From NCBI GenBank assembly GCA_964409635.1, contig CAYPEL010000109.1, positions 1 through 9,780 on the forward strand: a stretch of 9,780 bases of DNA, read 5' to 3'. Of this stretch, positions 7,097 to 9,780 are shown in pieces. Every line of letters starts with the position of its first letter. The stretch's first letter is position 1. The translations under genes were made by a program, and so were the position numbers. The notes beneath the pieces were generated by a model that worked only from the letters and a program-made list of their open reading frames with translations, was not told the DNA's origin and did no database searches. Source of the stretch: CAYPEL01 sp964409635. GTDB taxonomy: Bacteria; Pseudomonadota; Gammaproteobacteria; DSM-19610.

Positions 7097-7534
7097 ATGA
7101 ATCCGTTCAGCCTATTATTTCTGCTATTCCTGATTATCCCGATGGTGGAAATCTATTTATTGATCCAGGTCGGTAGCGTGATTGGGGCATTACCTACGGT
7201 CTTTCTGGTGGTATTTACCGCGGTTCTGGGGGCGCTGCTGTTGCGTTATCAGGGTTTGATAACGCTGCAGAATTTTCAGTCTGCCATGGGGCAGGGCAAG
7301 CTGCCCGCGCTGGAAATGCTGGAAGGCATGGTGTTGCTGGTCGCGGGTGCGCTATTGCTCACACCGGGCTTTTTTACCGATGCGATCGGTTTCGCCGGCC
7401 TGATAGCGCCGTTGCGGCGGTCGGCGATCAAATGGTTTCTAAAGAGCAAAAGCATCCGCCGGACGCCGCCACCTACGGGTGGACGACGCGGCCCGCAGAC
7501 CATAGAAGGCGAGTATCACCGGGAAGATGACTAG
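7097..7534 (+). CDS. fxsA: FxsA family membrane protein
   Basis: A small inner-membrane protein of 145 residues. Hydrophobic segments at about 4-24 (contains the conserved PMVEIYLL and QVGSVIG stretch) and 29-50 are followed by the family hallmark at 76-99, EGMVLLVAGALLLTPGFFTD. The tail is basic and then acidic (IEGEYHREDD). In E. coli FxsA overproduction relieves exclusion of phage T7 by the F plasmid; its normal role is unknown. I chose ATG 7097 because it places the first membrane segment at the N-terminus as in relatives and has GGTG (7088-7091) five bases upstream. A GTG at 7082 in the same frame would add five residues. The gene lies directly upstream of groES, the same order as in E. 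coli. Confidence 0.9.
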   Translation: MNPFSLLFLLFLIIPMVEIYLLIQVGSVIGALPTVFLVVFTAVLGALLLRYQGLITLQNFQSAMGQGKLPALEMLEGMVLLVAGALLLTPGFFTDAIGFAGLIAPLRRSAIKWFLKSKSIRRTPPPTGGRRGPQTIEGEYHREDD

Positions 7535-7584
7535 AGCCTGATTCAGGCAGTCCTGCGCGCGGCCCAGACCATCTCATCTGAGTG

Positions 7585-7634
7585 TTTTGCCAACTTAATC
7601 ATATTTCGTGCTTTGCGTGGCAAAAATGTTTTTT
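7585..7634 (+). terminator. Possible fxsA terminator (weak)
   Basis: TTTTGCCA (7585-7592) and TGGCAAAA (7618-7625) are perfect 8-base inverted repeats. A six-base T run at 7629-7634 lies three bases after the stem. The 25-base loop is long and the stem is AT-rich at its base, so folding strength is doubtful. The position, 50 bases past fxsA and before the groES promoter, is right for a terminator. Confidence 0.3.
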
Positions 7635-7656
7635 CATTCAAATCGACCCGTTTACC

Positions 7657-7685
7657 CTTGACTATCCAGAATTCGCCCCTATCAT
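7657..7685 (+). promoter_or_regulatory. groESL promoter: overlapping sigma70-like and sigma32-like elements
   Basis: TTGACT (7658-7663) and TATCAT (7680-7685) are spaced by 16 bases and each match the sigma70 consensus at five of six positions. The same DNA reads CTTGAC (7657-7662), 13 bases, then CCCCTAT (7676-7682). This resembles the heat-shock sigma32 pattern CTTGAAA / CCCCATNT. The -10 element touches the CIRCE operator. Dual vegetative and heat-shock expression is inferred from the sequence only. Confidence 0.7.
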
Positions 7686-7711
7686 TAGCACTCACTAGGG
7701 GCGAGTGCTAA
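7685..7711 (+). promoter_or_regulatory. CIRCE operator (HrcA binding site)
   Basis: TTAGCACTC (7685-7693), nine bases, GAGTGCTAA (7703-7711) matches the CIRCE consensus exactly in both arms and in spacer length. CIRCE is bound by the HrcA repressor, which is released on heat stress. It overlaps the last base of the -10 element and the expected transcription start, so bound HrcA would block initiation. It lies 51 bases upstream of the groES start codon. The organism is therefore expected to encode hrcA elsewhere. Confidence 0.97.
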
Positions 7712-7762
7712 CAAAGTGCTCGTCATTTATTTAATATATTGATTCTTAAGGAGATTCAAAAG

Positions 7763-8053
7763 ATGAACCTTCGTCCATTACATGATCGTGTGATCATCAA
7801 ACGCATGGAAGAGGAACGTACCTCTCCCGGTGGCATAGTTATTCCCGATTCCGCAGCTGAAAAACCCGTCCGTGGCGAAGTCGTCGCCGCAGGCAAAGGC
7901 AAACAAACCGAGGGTGGCGACGTCATCCCGATGGACGTCAAAGCTGGCGACAAGGTCTTGTTCGGTAAATATTCCGGCACCGAAGTCAAAGTCGAAGGCG
8001 ATGAACTTCTGGTGATGAAAGAAGAAGACATCATGGCGGTTATCGAAGCCTGA
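7763..8053 (+). CDS. groES: Co-chaperonin GroES (Hsp10)
   Basis: A 96-residue GroES of standard length, the heptameric lid that closes the GroEL folding chamber in the cytoplasm. It starts with MNLRPLHDRVIIKRMEEE, carries the mobile loop at about 17-32 with the GroEL-binding tripeptide IVI (25-27), and ends with the typical DELLVMKEEDIMAVIEA (80-96). The open frame extends back to a TTG at 7739, but ATG 7763 is the start because AAGGAG (7748-7753) lies nine bases upstream and the family begins with this methionine. It is the first gene of the groESL operon under the CIRCE-controlled promoter. Confidence 0.98.
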   Translation: MNLRPLHDRVIIKRMEEERTSPGGIVIPDSAAEKPVRGEVVAAGKGKQTEGGDVIPMDVKAGDKVLFGKYSGTEVKVEGDELLVMKEEDIMAVIEA

Positions 8054-8096
8054 GCGGCTGGTTTAAACGAATTCAAGAATTTAGAGGATTAGTAAT

Positions 8097-9731
8097 ATGA
8101 CAGCAAAAGACGTCAAATTTTCTGATGATGCCCGTCGCCGCATGGTGGCCGGGATCAATACACTGGCAAATGCCGTTAAAGTAACCTTGGGCCCGAAGGG
8201 CCGTAATGTAGTAATAGACAAAGCCTTCGGCGCCCCGACCATCACTAAAGATGGTGTATCAGTTGCCAAGGAAATCGAACTCGAAGACAAATTCGAAAAC
8301 ATGGGCGCACAGATGGTCAAGGAAGTTGCTTCCCAGACTTCTGATGTGGCTGGTGACGGTACTACCACCGCAACTGTTCTGGCGCAGGCAATTGTCCGTG
8401 AAGGTATGAAAGCCGTCGCCGCCGGCATGAACCCGATGGATCTCAAACGGGGTGTTGATAAAGCGGTTATTGCGACGGTTGAAGCGCTGCAAAAATTATC
8501 CAAGCCCTGCGCAGACACCAAGGCGATTGCCCAGGTAGGCACCATCTCAGCCAACGCTGACGAAAACATCGGCAACATCATTTCCGAAGCCATGGAAAAA
8601 GTGGGTAAGGAAGGGGTTATCACCGTTGAGGAAGGTACTTCACTGGAAAATGAACTGGATGTCGTCGAAGGCATGCAGTTTGACCGTGGTTACCTGTCAC
8701 CTTACTTTGTGACCAACCAGCAAAACATGCAGGCAGAACTCGAAGAACCCTACGTCCTGCTGTATGACAAGAAAATCTCTAACATCCGCGATTTGCTCCC
8801 CGTACTCGAAAGCGTAGCGAAGTCAGGCAGGCCTCTGCTGATTATTGCGGAAGATGTTGAAGGCGAAGCACTGGCAACCCTGGTTGTAAACAGCATTCGC
8901 GGTATCGTGAAAGTCTGTGCAGTTAAAGCACCGGGCTTCGGTGATCGTCGCAAAGCCATGTTACAGGACATTGCTATCCTGACCGGTGGTCAGGTGGTGT
9001 CCGAGGAAGTTGGTTTGTCGCTTGAAAAAACCACGATCGAAGAACTGGGTTCTGCAAAACGTATTCTAATTTCCAAGGAAAACGCTACCATCATTGATGG
9101 TGCAGGAAAAAGTAAAGAGATCGAAGCCCGTGTGAGTCAGGTTCGCGCCCAGATCGAAGAAGCTACATCTGATTACGACAAGGAAAAACTGCAGGAACGT
9201 GTAGCCAAACTGGCTGGCGGTGTAGCCGTCATCAAAGTGGGCGCCGCAACTGAAGTTGAAATGAAAGAGAAAAAAGCCCGCGTTGAAGATGCCCTGCACT
9301 CAACCCGTGCGGCGGTGGAAGAAGGCGTTGTAGCCGGTGGTGGTGTGGCGCTGATTCGTGCCCGTTCAGCCATTACTAAACTCAAAGGTGCCAATCAGGA
9401 TCAGGACACGGGGATTGATATCGCCCGCCGTGCCCTGGAAGAACCACTGCGTCAGATTTGTGCCAATGCCGGCGACGAAGAATCGGTAATCCTCAACAAG
9501 GTCGAAGAAGGCAAAGATAATTTTGGCTACAATGCCGCAACCGGCGAGTACGGTGACATGCTGAAGATGGGTATCCTGGATCCAACCAAGGTAACCCGCA
9601 GCGCGTTGCAAAATGCAGCGTCAATTGCAGGCCTGATCATCACTACGGAAGCCATGGTCGCAGAGCTGCCGAAGGACGAGCCGGCTATGCCGGGTGGCGG
9701 CGGAATGCCAGACATGGGCGGCATGATGTAA
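8097..9731 (+). CDS. groEL: Chaperonin GroEL (Hsp60)
   Basis: A complete 544-residue GroEL, the ATP-driven tetradecameric folding chamber. Equatorial ATP-binding motifs are TLGPKGRNV (30-38), KDGVSVAKEI (51-60, Asp52) and GDGTTTAT (86-93, Asp87). The catalytic aspartate equivalent to E. coli Asp398 is Asp399 in RVEDALHSTRAAVEEGVVAGGG. The C-terminal tail is the Gly/Met-rich type, GGGGMPDMGGMM. AGAGGA (8083-8088) is the ribosome binding site eight bases before the ATG. The gene follows groES after 43 bases with no promoter or terminator visible between, so it is cotranscribed. Nothing is missing or unusual in the sequence. Confidence 0.99.
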   Translation: MTAKDVKFSDDARRRMVAGINTLANAVKVTLGPKGRNVVIDKAFGAPTITKDGVSVAKEIELEDKFENMGAQMVKEVASQTSDVAGDGTTTATVLAQAIVREGMKAVAAGMNPMDLKRGVDKAVIATVEALQKLSKPCADTKAIAQVGTISANADENIGNIISEAMEKVGKEGVITVEEGTSLENELDVVEGMQFDRGYLSPYFVTNQQNMQAELEEPYVLLYDKKISNIRDLLPVLESVAKSGRPLLIIAEDVEGEALATLVVNSIRGIVKVCAVKAPGFGDRRKAMLQDIAILTGGQVVSEEVGLSLEKTTIEELGSAKRILISKENATIIDGAGKSKEIEARVSQVRAQIEEATSDYDKEKLQERVAKLAGGVAVIKVGAATEVEMKEKKARVEDALHSTRAAVEEGVVAGGGVALIRARSAITKLKGANQDQDTGIDIARRALEEPLRQICANAGDEESVILNKVEEGKDNFGYNAATGEYGDMLKMGILDPTKVTRSALQNAASIAGLIITTEAMVAELPKDEPAMPGGGGMPDMGGMM

Positions 9732-9757
9732 ACCAGCCCGCTGTTTAAGGCACAAAA

Positions 9758-9780
9758 AACCCCGCCCTTGTGACGGGGTT
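9758..9780 (+). terminator. Rho-independent terminator after groEL (cut by window edge)
   Basis: AACCCCG (9758-9764) pairs with CGGGGTT (9774-9780) around a nine-base loop, 26 bases after the groEL stop, with an A run just before the stem. The T run expected to follow lies beyond the window. The GC-rich stem and position make it the likely end of the groESL transcript. Confidence 0.8.

Noticed and set aside
7086..7100. Tiny reading frame ATG GTG ATT ACA TGA overlapping the fxsA start as a leader peptide
   Set aside because: Four codons with no separate binding site; likely chance around the fxsA ribosome binding region.
7536..7548. GCCTGATTCAGGC hairpin right after the fxsA stop as a terminator
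   Set aside because: The loop is too small for more than a 5-base stem and no T-tract follows.
8081..8674. Minus-strand open frame of 197 codons antisense to groEL
   Set aside because: Ser/Thr/Ala-rich translation typical of the antisense frame of groEL; no independent evidence of coding.

Overview
The window looks like a chromosomal segment of a Gram-negative proteobacterium. A non-enteric gammaproteobacterium is the most likely host and a betaproteobacterium is possible. Three things suggest this: the cutA-dsbD and fxsA-groES-groEL neighbourhood (also seen near the groE locus of Escherichia coli), a PEP-CTERM/exosortase-type signalling pair, and a perfect CIRCE operator with a sigma32-like promoter before groES. 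Base composition is about 50% G+C and coding density is high. No transposase, phage gene, CRISPR array, tRNA or rRNA was recognised.

Layout. (1) Positions 1-452 hold the 3' end of a TPR-repeat protein, probably PrsT of the PEP-CTERM/XrtA exopolysaccharide system, closed by a strong hairpin at 497-538. (2) After an AT-rich leader, prsK (membrane histidine kinase) and prsR (sigma54-type response regulator) overlap and form a two-gene operon, 764-4226. The kinase senses an unknown membrane or cytoplasmic cue, and the regulator should activate RpoN-dependent promoters of PEP-CTERM and exopolysaccharide genes. (3) The 155-base convergent gap at 4227-4381 carries a long REP-like palindrome. (4) On the minus strand, cutA and dsbD share one base (TGATG) and read leftward from 6972 to 4382. 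DsbD carries two N-terminal periplasmic thiol-reductase domains instead of one, which is the most unusual protein feature here. (5) A second long palindrome lies at 7018-7059 between the divergent cutA and fxsA. (6) fxsA is followed by groES-groEL, with a promoter, CIRCE operator, good ribosome binding sites and a terminator at the right edge.

Functionally, the left half concerns envelope and exopolysaccharide regulation. The middle concerns periplasmic disulfide reduction and metal tolerance. The right half is the cytosolic chaperonin operon under HrcA and probably heat-shock sigma control. Almost everything falls in known families. I saw no clearly undescribed system; the duplicated DsbD sensor-side domain and the two intergenic palindromes are the points most worth checking.
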